DNA from: Archaeoglobaceae archaeon
GTDB lineage: Archaea > Halobacteriota > Archaeoglobi > Archaeoglobales > Archaeoglobaceae
Assembly: GCA_025058735.1 (NCBI GenBank)
Contig: JANXDX010000009.1
Coordinates: 1-54,995 of the forward strand
Reading direction: 5' to 3'
DNA length: 54,995 bases
Shown here: piece by piece, positions 40,845-50,471 of the stretch
Numbering within the stretch: position 1 is the stretch's first letter
Layout: every line of letters starts with the position of its first letter
Notes under the pieces: generated by a model
Seen by the model: the letters and a program-made list of their open reading frames with translations, nothing else
Databases searched by the model: none
Told to the model about the DNA's origin: nothing
Made by a program: the position numbers and the translations under genes

Positions 40845-41986
40845 AAGTAGCTATAATTGTTCACGGTAAAGATGATCCAAAAATAGTCCACGAATTGTCT
40901 AAAGCTCTAGCTGAAAGAAGAGCGAACATAGTAGATATTGAACAAAATGTTTTTCACAACGTCTTTTTTATGTTTCTAGTTGCCGAAGCTGAAAATGAGA
41001 GAGTTTTTGAAATAAAAGACCTGGAAGAAAAGTTAGGAGTTTCAATAGATTTCAAAATAATAGAGAAAATTTGTGAGGAGAAAAAGGAAAACTACGTTGT
41101 AACAGTTCTAGGAAGAGATAGAGTTGGGATTGTAAGGGATGTGACGTCGATCTTTATGGATTACAAAGTAAAAATAAAGAAGACATCCCTAACTGCGAGA
41201 GGGGATTTGATAGCTATAGAGTTCGTTGTAAGTTACGATGGAGATTTTGAAGAGTTGAAAAGAAGGTTGAAAAAAGAAGCAGAAAAACTCAAGTTAGACA
41301 TAGTAATTCAGCCGTACGAGGTATATAGAAAAGAGAAAAGGCTTGTAGTTTTTGACATGGATTCAACTTTGGTAGATGCTGAGATAATAGATGAAATTGC
41401 CAAAGAAGCTGGAGTTTACGATGAGGTAAAAGAGTTGACGGAAAAAGCAGTAAAAGGAGAAATCGATTTCAAAAGAGCTTTAATTGAAAGAGTAAAACTT
41501 CTAAAAGGATTACCTGTTGAGGTTTTGGAGAGAATATACTCGAAGGTTAAGTTGACCGAGGGGGCTAGGGAGTTGATAAAAGCTTTAAAAGATTCTGGTT
41601 ACAAAGTAGCTGTTGTAAGTGGTAGCTTTAGCTACTTTACAAACAAGTTGAAAGAAGAGCTTGAATTAGACTACGCTTTTGCAAACGAACTTGAAATTGT
41701 TGATGGGAAAATTACTGGAAAGATAAAAGGAGAAATCATAGATGCTGAAGAAAAAGCAAAAATAATAGAGGAAATAGCAAAGTTGGAAGGAATAAAGCCA
41801 GAAAATATAGTTGCAGTTGGAGATGGAGCAAACGATGTATTGATGATAGAAAAGGCTGGTCTTGGAATTGCTTTTAATGCAAAAGAAATTTTAAAAGAGG
41901 TTTCAGATGGAAACTTATCGAAGGAGAACTTGATAGGACTTGCAAGTGTTTTGAAGATACATTCTGAATTCAAAAAGAGGATTTAA
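40841..41986 (+). CDS. serB: Phosphoserine phosphatase with N-terminal ACT domains
   Basis: 381 aa. Residues 1-165 form two ACT-like domains (VAIIVHGKDDPKIVHELSKA; VTVLGRDRVGIVRDVTSIF), usual sites of serine feedback. The HAD phosphatase follows with FDMDSTLVDAEIIDEIA (nucleophile Asp), VVSGSFSYFTNKL and VGDGANDVLMIEKAGL. It makes serine from phosphoserine. Its last 17 nt overlap the convergent aminotransferase gene. Confidence 0.94.
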   Translation: MKVAIIVHGKDDPKIVHELSKALAERRANIVDIEQNVFHNVFFMFLVAEAENERVFEIKDLEEKLGVSIDFKIIEKICEEKKENYVVTVLGRDRVGIVRDVTSIFMDYKVKIKKTSLTARGDLIAIEFVVSYDGDFEELKRRLKKEAEKLKLDIVIQPYEVYRKEKRLVVFDMDSTLVDAEIIDEIAKEAGVYDEVKELTEKAVKGEIDFKRALIERVKLLKGLPVEVLERIYSKVKLTEGARELIKALKDSGYKVAVVSGSFSYFTNKLKEELELDYAFANELEIVDGKITGKIKGEIIDAEEKAKIIEEIAKLEGIKPENIVAVGDGANDVLMIEKAGLGIAFNAKEILKEVSDGNLSKENLIGLASVLKIHSEFKKRI

Positions 41987-43112
41987 TAAAATCTTCAAAT
42001 CTATTTAGAAACTCTATTATGTTTTTCCTAGACGTTGCATAGCTAAGCCTTACCCAGGTTTTAAAACTAGGTCCGAAAGCGGCACCAGGTGTCAGTGCTA
42101 CGTACTTCTTTTCTAACATCTCTTCACAAAACTTGAAACTATCTCTTTCTGAGTCGAAGAATATGTAAAAAGCTCCTTTTGGTGGAGCAAATTTAATTCC
42201 AAGTTCCTTGAACTTTGAAGTTATTATTTCTTTCCTAGCTTTGAACTCTTCGACCATCTTCTTTACAAAACTCTGATCACTTTTCAACGCAGCTACTCCT
42301 GCGTACTGAACAAAAGATGCTGGATGACTCACAGAATGAGACTGAATTCTCTCGATCCTTTCTATTATCCATTCTGGAGCAGCTGCATAACCTAAACGCC
42401 AACCTGTCATCGAATAAGTTTTTGAAAAGCCGTTTACTGTTATCGTTCTTTCAAGCATACCATCGAAAGAAGCTAAACTTACGTGTTCACCTTCGAATAT
42501 TATTTTTTCGTAGACTTCATCTGATAAAACGAAGAGGTTGTGATCTACTGCTAGATCTCTAACCTTTTTTAGAAAGCTCTTAGGATAAACAACTCCAAGT
42601 GGATTGTTTGGAGAATTCAATACGATCATCTTAGTTTTTTTCGTCAAATAGTTTTCGATCGGAGCATCTTCGAAGTTCTCTTTGTGAAGAACCCAGACAA
42701 CTTTCCCACCAGATAAGTTTACACAAGCTTCGTAAGTTACCCAAGATGGATCGAGCAAGATCACTTCATCTCCCTCATCGATCAAACAGCTTATAGCAGC
42801 GTATATCGCAAACTTCGCTCCGGTAGTTACAATTATGTTTTTGCTCGTAACATCTATTTTGTTCTCTTCCCTAAGCTTCTCCGCTATAGCATCTAGAAGT
42901 TCAGGTATTCCCCTAGTTGGTGTGTAGAAAACTTTTCCTTCGTTCATAGCTTTTACAGCAGCTTCAATGATGTGGCTAGGTGTTTTGAAGTCTGGCTCTC
43001 CTACACTCATATCGATTACATTTTTTCCCTCTTTAGCAAGTTTTTTAGCCAAAGTTGAGAACTTTAAAGTTGCTGAAGGTTGAACTCTTTCTACCCTTTC
43101 AGCCCCTCTCAT
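41970..43112 (-). CDS. Class I aminotransferase, aspartate aminotransferase-like
   Basis: 380 aa PLP enzyme: NVIDMSVGEPDFKTP, then NSPNNPLGVVYP, then the PLP lysine in NGFSKTYSMTGWRLGYA about residue 230. This is the I-gamma aspartate aminotransferase group common in thermophiles. Substrate may be aspartate or an aromatic amino acid. It overlaps ribH by 14 nt and serB by 17 nt. Confidence 0.9.
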   Translation of the reverse strand: MRGAERVERVQPSATLKFSTLAKKLAKEGKNVIDMSVGEPDFKTPSHIIEAAVKAMNEGKVFYTPTRGIPELLDAIAEKLREENKIDVTSKNIIVTTGAKFAIYAAISCLIDEGDEVILLDPSWVTYEACVNLSGGKVVWVLHKENFEDAPIENYLTKKTKMIVLNSPNNPLGVVYPKSFLKKVRDLAVDHNLFVLSDEVYEKIIFEGEHVSLASFDGMLERTITVNGFSKTYSMTGWRLGYAAAPEWIIERIERIQSHSVSHPASFVQYAGVAALKSDQSFVKKMVEEFKARKEIITSKFKELGIKFAPPKGAFYIFFDSERDSFKFCEEMLEKKYVALTPGAAFGPSFKTWVRLSYATSRKNIIEFLNRFEDFIKSSF

Positions 43113-43524
43113 ACTCTTTCAACCTCTTTACCAATTTTACAGCAGCTTCAACAGCCCTCTTAGCATAATCTACTCTTTCAGCTGCAGCTACTCTCCCCAT
43201 TCCAGGACCGCTTATGCCGAGGGTTACAGGTTTCCCATACTCTATTGCAAGATCCATAATTTTCCTAGCAGCATGTTGTGCAACAACTTCGTCATGTTCA
43301 GTTTCACCTTCGATTATGCAACCTATCGTTACAACAGCGTCAACTTTTCCCTTTTCAAGCATCTTCTTCACAGCTATTGGTATATCGAAAGCACCTGGTA
43401 CTCTGATCGTTTCAGCTATCTCAGCACCTAGAAATTCTGCATGCTCCTTGGCTAGAACCTCCATCATGTAAGTTATGTCTCTGTTGAACTCTGATACAAC
43501 TAAGCCCAACTTTACTTTTTCCAT
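43099..43524 (-). CDS. ribH: 6,7-dimethyl-8-ribityllumazine synthase
   Basis: 141 aa. VPGAFDIPIAVKKMLEKGKVDAVVTIGCII with the catalytic GETEHDEVV motif is typical of lumazine synthase, which forms the direct precursor of riboflavin and assembles into pentamers or capsids. The N-terminal LGLVVSEFNRDI carries the substrate-binding aromatic. It is the first gene of the pair with the aminotransferase, with ATG at 43524. Confidence 0.93.
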   Translation of the reverse strand: MEKVKLGLVVSEFNRDITYMMEVLAKEHAEFLGAEIAETIRVPGAFDIPIAVKKMLEKGKVDAVVTIGCIIEGETEHDEVVAQHAARKIMDLAIEYGKPVTLGISGPGMGRVAAAERVDYAKRAVEAAVKLVKRLKEYERG

Positions 43525-43558
43525 GGTAGCAGAGAAATGCTAAGTTATTTATATTTGA

Positions 43559-44482
43559 TCATTTCAAGCGGTAGTTTTCGTAAACGAAATCTAAGATTCC
43601 TTTCAACGAATTTTTTATGAAGAAATCTTCTCTTCTCTTTACATCATCATCGAGCAAGTGGTACCTAGCAAATCTTTGGTCTTTTTTAAGCAGTTCTTTT
43701 TTAGCAGTTTCTATTATCTCTTCTTCACTTCTGAAATCTCTCCTAAAAGCCACATCGTAAACAGTCTCTACCCAGAGTTTTATCTGTCTTTTTGATTCCT
43801 TGGCAATTTCTTTGCTATCTTTGTTGAATCCAAAGTGACCAAAACAAACTTTACAACTTGGTAATTTTTCAATTTTTTCTATAGTACTGTAAGCTGTATC
43901 GTAGAAAAACTTTGGCGGTGTTGCTGGTCTAAGGTAGAAGTCGTTTTTCATTGGAAAATGGACTCCCAAAGCTTCACCAGAAAAAAGGAGATCTCCGTAA
44001 AAATAGCTTTGATGGTGAGGAGCATGGCCTGGAGTGTCTATTATTTCAACTATTTTCCCTGCAAAAAGGATGTCTCCTTCAAATATTTTTTCTTTATCTA
44101 CAGGCTTAGGCTTTCCATAAGCTTTTGCATATTCTCCAAGAACTTCCAAAGATGACTTCCACAGCTTTTCAGGATCGATTATATGCTTTAAACCTTTCTC
44201 ATGAACTACAACACTTGCTTCTGGGAAAATTTCAAGGAAATGACCAACTCCTCCAGCATGATCGAGGTGGATGTGAGTTAAAAGGACGAACTCAACTTTT
44301 TCTATTTTCAAAAATTTTATAGCTTCAACAAGTTTAGGAACTGTTGCAGCAGGGCCAACGTCAACAACTAGGGCTTTACCTTTATCTTTAACTATCCAGG
44401 AGCTTATAAATTTCCTAAAACCTTCCATCTTCATCTGAAGATCGACCAGGGAAACATCTCTATCAACTTCAACTATGTGCAT
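43559..44482 (-). CDS. Metallo-beta-lactamase-fold hydrolase
   Basis: 307 aa. LTHIHLDHAGGVGHF is the metal motif; DTPGHAPHHQSYF, LFSGEALGVHFP and CFGHFGFNKD give the other metal-binding residues. The C-terminal 80 residues are helical and lysine-rich. Family members hydrolyse phosphodiesters, lactones or thioesters; the substrate is not known here. It is monocistronic in appearance, with ATG 44482. Confidence 0.85.
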   Translation of the reverse strand: MHIVEVDRDVSLVDLQMKMEGFRKFISSWIVKDKGKALVVDVGPAATVPKLVEAIKFLKIEKVEFVLLTHIHLDHAGGVGHFLEIFPEASVVVHEKGLKHIIDPEKLWKSSLEVLGEYAKAYGKPKPVDKEKIFEGDILFAGKIVEIIDTPGHAPHHQSYFYGDLLFSGEALGVHFPMKNDFYLRPATPPKFFYDTAYSTIEKIEKLPSCKVCFGHFGFNKDSKEIAKESKRQIKLWVETVYDVAFRRDFRSEEEIIETAKKELLKKDQRFARYHLLDDDVKRREDFFIKNSLKGILDFVYENYRLK

Positions 44483-44560
44483 ATGTAAAGTACAATTTTT
44501 TTAATAAAACTTTTCTTGAATTTTTTTCAAATTTTTGACTGAAATTCTAAAGGTCACGCA

Positions 44561-44571
44561 AAAAATTAATA
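44561..44571 (+). promoter_or_regulatory. TATA-like box for the AMP phosphorylase operon
   Basis: AAAAATTAATA is centred about 27 nt before the ATG at 44594, and no Shine-Dalgarno is present there, which fits a leaderless transcript for the operon 44594-49263. Confidence 0.45.
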
Positions 44572-44593
44572 TTCTGATAGCAGAAGTTTCACA

Positions 44594-46072
44594 ATGAAGT
44601 TCAAAGTTAAAGTGTTACCTCTTAGAAGCGAAAAGTTTTGTGTTTTGATGAACAGTGAAGACTCACGAGATCTCGGCATATTGCCGGGGGATCGGGTTAA
44701 AGTTGTAAAAGGTAAAAAATCTTTTGTTGCAGAGGTTGAAATTGCAGATTTTGTTAATAAAGGAGAAATTGGTGTATGTAGTTTTACTGCTGAAAGTTGT
44801 AAAGTTGATGAATGTGTTGTTGAAGTTTATCCAATTACAAGGTATGAAAGTGTTGAATACATAAGGAAGAAACTTGATGGTTTCAGATATACGAGGGAAC
44901 AGATTAGAAGGATAATTCTTGACCTAGCTTCAAACGTTTTGAGTGATGTTGAACTTTCTGCGTTTGTTTTAGCAAACGAGATCCTCGGAATGGACACTGA
45001 TGAAATAGGATGGTTTACAGAAGCTTTAGTTGAAACTGGAGAAAAATTGACCTTTGAAAAGGGAACAGTTGTTAATACACATAGCATAGGTGGAGTTCCT
45101 GGGAATAGATATTCTATGGTAACGGTTCCAGTGTTAGCATCTTCTGGCTTGATCATTCCAAAAACTGCTAGCAGAGCAATAACTTCTGCAAGTGGAACAG
45201 CAGATACTATGGAAGTTTTGGCAAACGTGAACTTGAGCGTTGATGAGATCAAGGAGATCTGCGAGAAAGTCAACGGAGTTATAGCTCTTTCTGCAAAAAT
45301 ATCTCCAGTTGATGAGAAAATAATTAGGATGGAGCATCAGCTGGAAATTAGTCCAAAGCCAAATTTAGTAGCAAGCCTTTCAGCCAAAATAGTTGGAAGT
45401 GGTGCAAAATTTGTAACAGTAGATCTTCCAGTTGGTGCTAAAATAAACAATGTTGACGATGCTAGAATTTTATCATTAAATTTCATAGAAATAGGTAGAA
45501 GATTTGGAGTAGAAGTTGGAACTGTGATCTCAGATGGTTCACAGCCATTGTGCAAAGCTGTTGGACCTGCTTTGGAAGCTAAAGAAGTTTTAAAGGCTTT
45601 CGAAGAAAAAAAGTTTGAAGATTTTGTCGTAAAAGGGATCGAAATTGCATCAATACTCATGGAGTTTTCTGGAATAGCTTCAAATGGTTATGAAATGGCA
45701 AGAAACATATTCGAAAGTGGAAAAGCGCATGAAAAATTCCTTCAGATAATAGAAGCTCAAGGAGGTGAAATTCTTAGATCAGAAGATGTCCCCATCGGCG
45801 ATAAGAAGTACACTATAACGTCGAAGAAGGAAGGGTACGTTCAAAAGATCGATGTCAAAGCTATAAATGCCATAGCAAGAGCTGCTGGAGCACCTAAAGA
45901 TAAAGGTGCTGGAGTATATCTGCACAAAAAGAAAGGTGATGTTGTGAAGAGGGGAGATCCTATAATAACTATATACTCCGAAAAAGACTGGAAGCTTGAT
46001 TCTGCTTTGGAGATAGCATCTGAGAAAAAAATAGTAGAGATTTCTGGAGTAGTTTTAGAAACTAGGTGGTAG
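44594..46072 (+). CDS. AMP phosphorylase paralogue, diverged active-site loop
   Basis: 492 aa in the thymidine/AMP phosphorylase family. The N-terminal archaeal domain (LRSEKFCVLMNSEDSRDLGI) is followed by NTHSIGGVPGN and SGTADTMEVLANVNLS. Compared with the downstream copy, the segment WGGSTNIAPADD is replaced by LSAKISPVDE (2 residues shorter), and GGQPIGR is replaced by GSQPLCK. The enzyme may therefore have a different substrate or be inactive. Long stretches of DNA are almost identical to the second copy (see repeats). It is the first gene of the operon. Confidence 0.85.
   Translation: MKFKVKVLPLRSEKFCVLMNSEDSRDLGILPGDRVKVVKGKKSFVAEVEIADFVNKGEIGVCSFTAESCKVDECVVEVYPITRYESVEYIRKKLDGFRYTREQIRRIILDLASNVLSDVELSAFVLANEILGMDTDEIGWFTEALVETGEKLTFEKGTVVNTHSIGGVPGNRYSMVTVPVLASSGLIIPKTASRAITSASGTADTMEVLANVNLSVDEIKEICEKVNGVIALSAKISPVDEKIIRMEHQLEISPKPNLVASLSAKIVGSGAKFVTVDLPVGAKINNVDDARILSLNFIEIGRRFGVEVGTVISDGSQPLCKAVGPALEAKEVLKAFEEKKFEDFVVKGIEIASILMEFSGIASNGYEMARNIFESGKAHEKFLQIIEAQGGEILRSEDVPIGDKKYTITSKKEGYVQKIDVKAINAIARAAGAPKDKGAGVYLHKKKGDVVKRGDPIITIYSEKDWKLDSALEIASEKKIVEISGVVLETRW
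45141..45286 (+). repeat. Near-identical block A shared with 46627-46772
   Basis: 146 nt, with about 3 differences between copies (CTG/CCG, ACA/ACG, ACT/ACA). It encodes the LIIPKTASRAITSASGTADT region of both phosphorylase paralogues. The flanks diverge abruptly, with WGG starting right after the block in copy two. Confidence 0.9.
45667..45824 (+). repeat. Near-identical block B shared with 47168-47325
   Basis: 158 nt, about 6-7 differences. It encodes SGIASNGYEMARNIFESGKA and the segment through DVPIGDKKYTITS in both paralogues. Confidence 0.9.
45872..45994 (+). repeat. Identical block C shared with 47373-47495
   Basis: 123 nt, no differences seen. It encodes IARAAGAPKDKGAGVYLHKK and onward through TIYSEKDWK in both paralogues. 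Synonymous sites are also identical, which points to recent gene conversion rather than selection on protein alone. Confidence 0.92.
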
Positions 46073-46073
46073 A

Positions 46074-47588
46074 ATGATCTTGAAAGCTTTAAAACTTCCA
46101 ATTCATTCGGGAAGGTTTGTTGTTGTATTAAATGAACTCGATGCTGTAGAAATTGGTGTGATGGAAGGAGATAGATTGAAAGTAAAATTTGGAAAGAATT
46201 CTGTATACACAACAGTTCAATTAACAAAGGAAGTTGTACCTCCTGGAAGTTTGGGACTTTCAAATATTGTTGCATCTGAATTGAAAGTTCTCGATGATAG
46301 TTCTGTAGAAGTCCATCCTACGTCTAAACCGAAAAGTGTTGATTATATAAAGGAGAAGATGAAGGGGAGAAAGCTTAGCAGTGAAGAGTTGAGAGCTATA
46401 ATCTACGATATAGTGAACAACAAACTGAACGAAGTTGAAATAACATCTTTTGTATTGGGCTGTATGCTGAAAGGAATGGACTTCGATGAGATAGAGGCTA
46501 TGACTAGAGTTATGATTGAGAGTGGCGAAAGACTCTACTTTGACAGGGGGATCGTCGTTAATAAGCACAGTATAGGCGGTGTTCCAGGAAACAAGATTTC
46601 CCTTTTAATTGTTCCAATAGTAGCTTCTTCCGGCTTGATCATTCCAAAAACTGCTAGCAGAGCAATAACTTCTGCAAGTGGAACGGCAGATACAATGGAA
46701 GTTTTGGCAAACGTGAACTTGAGCGTTGATGAGATCAAGGAGATCTGCGAGAAAGTCAACGGAGTTATAGCTTGGGGTGGAAGTACGAACATAGCTCCAG
46801 CTGACGATAAGATCATAAGAATTGAACATCCTTTATCAATAGATCCACGCCCACAACTCCTTGCAAGTGTTATGGCAAAGAAAGGAGCAGTAGGAGCTAA
46901 GTACGTTGTCATGGATATACCAGTCGGTGAAGGTGCAAAGATAGAAAGTGCAGAAGTTGCAAAAAGTCTAGCAAACGACTTCATAGAGCTTGCAAAAAGG
47001 TTGGGAATTGAGATGGCTGCAGCAATAACTTACGGAGGACAACCAATTGGAAGAACGATAGGTCCAGCTTTGGAAGCTCACGAAGCTTTAAAAGCTTTAG
47101 AAAATCGTTCAGGACCAGCAAGTTTAGTCGAAAAATCTCTTGGAATTGCAGGAATTCTTTTTGAGATTTCTGGAATAGCTTCAAACGGTTATGAAATGGC
47201 AAGAAACATATTTGAAAGTGGAAAAGCACATGAAAAATTCCTTCAAATAATAGAAGCTCAAGGAGGTAAAATCTTTAGATCAGAAGATGTCCCCATCGGC
47301 GATAAGAAGTACACTATAACGTCGAGTGTTGAAGGTGCAGTAGTTTCTGTCCACAACAAAACGCTTGTAAAAATAGCAAGAGCTGCTGGAGCACCTAAAG
47401 ATAAAGGTGCTGGAGTATATCTGCACAAAAAGAAAGGTGATGTTGTGAAGAGGGGAGATCCTATAATAACTATATACTCCGAAAAAGACTGGAAGTTAGA
47501 TAAAGCAGTTGAGGTTGCTAGAAAAGAAAAACCTATAATAATTTCTGGTATGGTTTTGGAAGTTGTTAGGAGAGGTGTTGTCTTATGA
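46074..47588 (+). CDS. deoA: AMP phosphorylase
   Basis: 504 aa with all expected motifs: NKHSIGGVPGNKISLL, WGGSTNIAPADDKIIRIEHP and YGGQPIGRTIGPALEAHEAL. The family splits AMP with phosphate into adenine and ribose 1,5-bisphosphate, the first step of the archaeal AMP route that ends at RuBisCO; RuBisCO and R15P isomerase are not in this window. It starts 1 nt after the stop of its paralogue and overlaps citrate synthase by 4 nt. Confidence 0.93.
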   Translation: MILKALKLPIHSGRFVVVLNELDAVEIGVMEGDRLKVKFGKNSVYTTVQLTKEVVPPGSLGLSNIVASELKVLDDSSVEVHPTSKPKSVDYIKEKMKGRKLSSEELRAIIYDIVNNKLNEVEITSFVLGCMLKGMDFDEIEAMTRVMIESGERLYFDRGIVVNKHSIGGVPGNKISLLIVPIVASSGLIIPKTASRAITSASGTADTMEVLANVNLSVDEIKEICEKVNGVIAWGGSTNIAPADDKIIRIEHPLSIDPRPQLLASVMAKKGAVGAKYVVMDIPVGEGAKIESAEVAKSLANDFIELAKRLGIEMAAAITYGGQPIGRTIGPALEAHEALKALENRSGPASLVEKSLGIAGILFEISGIASNGYEMARNIFESGKAHEKFLQIIEAQGGKIFRSEDVPIGDKKYTITSSVEGAVVSVHNKTLVKIARAAGAPKDKGAGVYLHKKKGDVVKRGDPIITIYSEKDWKLDKAVEVARKEKPIIISGMVLEVVRRGVVL

Positions 47589-48727
47589 GTGACATTATTA
47601 GTGATGTCAGGGAAGGGCTTGAGGATGTGATTGCTTGTGAGACAAAAATTTCTAGAGTAGATTTTGTAGATGGGAAGGCTGTTTTGGAGTATAGAGGTTA
47701 CGATATAAGAGATCTTGCGTTGAATTCAACATACGAAGAAGTAGTATACCTTCTGCTCTACGGAGAACTTCCAAAGAAGTACGAGCTTGAAGATTTCAAA
47801 ATAGAACTGGCTGAGAGAAGAGAGCCTCCTCCGCAGATAATAGGATTGTTAACGCACCTACCACCTTACACGCATCCGATGGTTGTTCTTAGAACATCTA
47901 TAAGCTACATGGGTTCTTTAGATAGAAAGATAGACGTCAAGACTAAGGAAGAATGTTTGGAAAAATCTAAAAATTTGATAGCAAGGATTCCAACTGTAAT
48001 AGCTTATTTCCATAGGATAAGGACTGGAAGAAATCTAATTCAACCAAACTTCGAGTTTGGGCATGCTGCAAACTTCTTGTACATGTTGCATGGAGAAAAA
48101 CCTAGCAAAACTGCCGAAAAAGCTTTAGACATGGATCTAATTCTGCACGCTGAGCATGAGTTGAACGCATCAACTTTTGCAGCTAGAGTTGCAGCATCAA
48201 CTTTAGCAGACATGTACGCTTGCATAGTCGCAGCTACTGGAACTTTGATGGGATCTTTGCATGGAGGTGCTGCAAACGAAGTTATGAAAATGCTGAGAGA
48301 AGTTGCATCACCTAGAAGAGCTGAGGAGTACGTTAAGAGAAAACTTGAGAGGAGAGAAAGGATAATGGGTTTTGGGCATAGAGTTTACAGGGGAGTGATC
48401 GATCCAAGAGCAGAACTTCTAAAGGAGCTTGCAAGGAAGTTGTCTGAAGAGACAGGATCTATATGGTTCAAGGTAAGTGAAGAGATAGAAAGAGCTGTTT
48501 ATGAAAACAAGAAACTTTATCCAAACATAGATTTCTATTCTGCAAGTGTTTACGCAGCTTTGGGAATTCCAGACGATCTTTTCGTCAACATATTTGCAAT
48601 GGGAAGGATAGTTGGATGGTGTGCACATGTAATTGAACAGTACGAGAACAACAGACTTATAAGGCCTAGAGCAAAGTACTCTGGAGAAGTTGAGAAAAAA
48701 TACATCCCAATTTCAGAAAGGATATGA
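47585..48727 (+). CDS. gltA: Citrate synthase
   Basis: 380 aa, the short archaeal/Gram-positive type. [24 protein letters not shown] at the N-terminus, [14 protein letters not shown] (with catalytic His), [15 protein letters not shown], and [10 protein letters not shown] in the C-terminal half are the signature motifs. It condenses oxaloacetate with acetyl-CoA. It shares an operon with AMP phosphorylases and an XTPase by 4-nt overlaps. Confidence 0.95.
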   Translation: MSDIISDVREGLEDVIACETKISRVDFVDGKAVLEYRGYDIRDLALNSTYEEVVYLLLYGELPKKYELEDFKIELAERREPPPQIIGLLTHLPPYTHPMVVLRTSISYMGSLDRKIDVKTKEECLEKSKNLIARIPTVIAYFHRIRTGRNLIQPNFEFGHAANFLYMLHGEKPSKTAEKALDMDLILHAEHELNASTFAARVAASTLADMYACIVAATGTLMGSLHGGAANEVMKMLREVASPRRAEEYVKRKLERRERIMGFGHRVYRGVIDPRAELLKELARKLSEETGSIWFKVSEEIERAVYENKKLYPNIDFYSASVYAALGIPDDLFVNIFAMGRIVGWCAHVIEQYENNRLIRPRAKYSGEVEKKYIPISERI

Positions 48728-49263
48728 TATACTTTGTTACAAGTAATGAGGGAAAATACAGAGAAGTTTTGGCTATAGCAAAAAAGTACGGCTTAGAATT
48801 TGAATGGATGAAAGAGAAGTACGTAGAAATTCAAGGAAAAGACCTTGAAGAGATAGCAAGGAAGAGCGCGGAAATTCTTTCTGAAAAAATGAAAGATAAG
48901 AAATTCTTCTTAGAGGACAGTGGTCTATTCATAGAGGCTTTAAATGGATTTCCTGGACCTTATTCTAGCTACGTCTTCGAAACAATTGGGAATGAAGGAA
49001 TTATTAAGTTGATGAAAGGTGTTAAGAATAGAAAAGCTTATTTCAAAGCAGTAATAGCTTACTGGGATGGAAAAGAAATAAGAACGTTTACAGGAATTGT
49101 TGAAGGGGAAATTTCAGATGAGATAAGAGGATCCTATGGATTTGGCTTCGATCCAATTTTTCTTTACAGCGGAAGAACTTTTGCAGAAATGAGAGAGGAG
49201 AAAAATGAAGTCTCTCATAGAAGGAGGGCTCTTGAGAAATTCTTTGAGTGGCTCAATGCTTGA
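48724..49263 (+). CDS. rdgB: XTP/dITP diphosphatase (HAM1/RdgB family)
   Basis: 179 aa. [20 protein letters not shown] is the nucleotide-binding start; [20 protein letters not shown] and [12 protein letters not shown] complete the signature, with HRRRALEKF at the end. It removes deaminated purine nucleotides (ITP, XTP) from the pool. Length normal. It overlaps the convergent HD-hydrolase gene by 11 nt. Confidence 0.95.
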   Translation: MIYFVTSNEGKYREVLAIAKKYGLEFEWMKEKYVEIQGKDLEEIARKSAEILSEKMKDKKFFLEDSGLFIEALNGFPGPYSSYVFETIGNEGIIKLMKGVKNRKAYFKAVIAYWDGKEIRTFTGIVEGEISDEIRGSYGFGFDPIFLYSGRTFAEMREEKNEVSHRRRALEKFFEWLNA

Positions 49264-50368
49264 TTCCAAAGTAATCGATTGCAGCTTTTGAAACTCTATC
49301 CAAAAACTCTTTTTTTGTATAAACTCCAATTTTCCAATCTTCTGCAATAGCTGTTTTTAGTATTTTGACGAGAGGAGATAAGGCTTCAAGTTCAAAGACT
49401 TTCCCATCTACTTCAACTTTCACTTTGAACTCCTTTACATCTTCCTTAGGTATATCTACTAGAACGTACTTCTCATCAACACCAGCTTTTTCAGCGATCT
49501 CCTTTTCAGCCTCCTCCTCCTTAACTTTTATCTCTTCAAAATTCAAAGAACTTTTTCCAACGTAAACAGCTCTCTTGAAAAGCCTTCTGTTGACTAGCAT
49601 ATCGTAGAATTCTCTCTCTTCTCTCTTCATAAGCATCATAGCCTCGCAATCGTCCATTTCAATTAAATTTTTAGCATCAAATCCCCTCTCAATAATTCTC
49701 AACATAGCCTTCTCGTACATCTTTTTTGCAATCCTGCAAACGTGATGATAATAGACTGTCGAGTACATCATGTACCTAGAAATTAGAAGAGCTTCTACAG
49801 CTTTCAGCCCACCCTCTTCTATCAGAACTTCACCTTCGAACTTTATCTTGTTAACCAACCTTTCAAGGTCTATTATTCCATAAGCTACTCCAGTGTAGTA
49901 GGAATCTCTAACTAAGTAGTCCATCTTATCTACATCCACATCCCCGTTTACGATCGATCTCTCCTTACCAGAAACTATTTCAGAAATTCTCGAAGTTTTT
50001 AAACCTAATTCATCCAAAACATCTTTAATTTCACCCTTTATAGCAAACTTTACATCTTCATGCCTAATTGAAAATTTTTCAAGCAAAGCTTCGCTGCTGT
50101 GGGAAAAAGGAGGATGAGCTATATCGTGAAGTAAAGCTGCAGCTAAAACGTGATCATCTATTTCTATCCTCTCTTTAAGTCTTAGAGCTAGGTAAACAGT
50201 TCCTAAGCTGTGCTCAAACCTTGTATGATTTGCTCCTGGATATACTAAATTTGCAAATCCAAGTTGCTTTATTCTGCGCAACCTTTGGAATTGGGGTGTA
50301 TCTATTATTTTTAACATCCAATCTTCAAGCTTTATAGCTCCATGGATAGTGTCTTGTACGATCTTCAC
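49253..50368 (-). CDS. HD-domain phosphohydrolase
   Basis: 371 aa. [20 protein letters not shown] leads into [44 protein letters not shown] is the HD motif and [11 protein letters not shown] a further metal ligand. It is related to SAMHD1- and dGTPase-like triphosphohydrolases. The C-terminal 100 residues are unique to archaeal members. The substrate is unproven; dNTPs are likely. Leaderless or weak promoter; no Shine-Dalgarno obvious. Confidence 0.88.
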   Translation of the reverse strand: MKIVQDTIHGAIKLEDWMLKIIDTPQFQRLRRIKQLGFANLVYPGANHTRFEHSLGTVYLALRLKERIEIDDHVLAAALLHDIAHPPFSHSSEALLEKFSIRHEDVKFAIKGEIKDVLDELGLKTSRISEIVSGKERSIVNGDVDVDKMDYLVRDSYYTGVAYGIIDLERLVNKIKFEGEVLIEEGGLKAVEALLISRYMMYSTVYYHHVCRIAKKMYEKAMLRIIERGFDAKNLIEMDDCEAMMLMKREEREFYDMLVNRRLFKRAVYVGKSSLNFEEIKVKEEEAEKEIAEKAGVDEKYVLVDIPKEDVKEFKVKVEVDGKVFELEALSPLVKILKTAIAEDWKIGVYTKKEFLDRVSKAAIDYFGIKH

Positions 50369-50443
50369 ATCTCTTGTTGTCTCGATTATTTTTGATTTTT
50401 GTTTTCTAAAAAATAAATATAAATTTTTAATTAATTAACAAAA

Positions 50444-50453
50444 AATTTATTAG
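50444..50453 (+). promoter_or_regulatory. TATA-like box of the manC-type gene
   Basis: AATTTATTAG is centred about 24 nt before GTG 50472 and only about 12 nt before GTG 50460, which argues for the downstream start codon and a leaderless transcript. Confidence 0.45.
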
Positions 50454-50471
50454 TACGAAGTGACTTGTAAT

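Noticed and set aside
44827-45660. Several long minus-strand frames opposite the AMP phosphorylase genes
   Set aside because: They mirror each other between the two paralogues and result from codon bias of the real genes on the plus strand.
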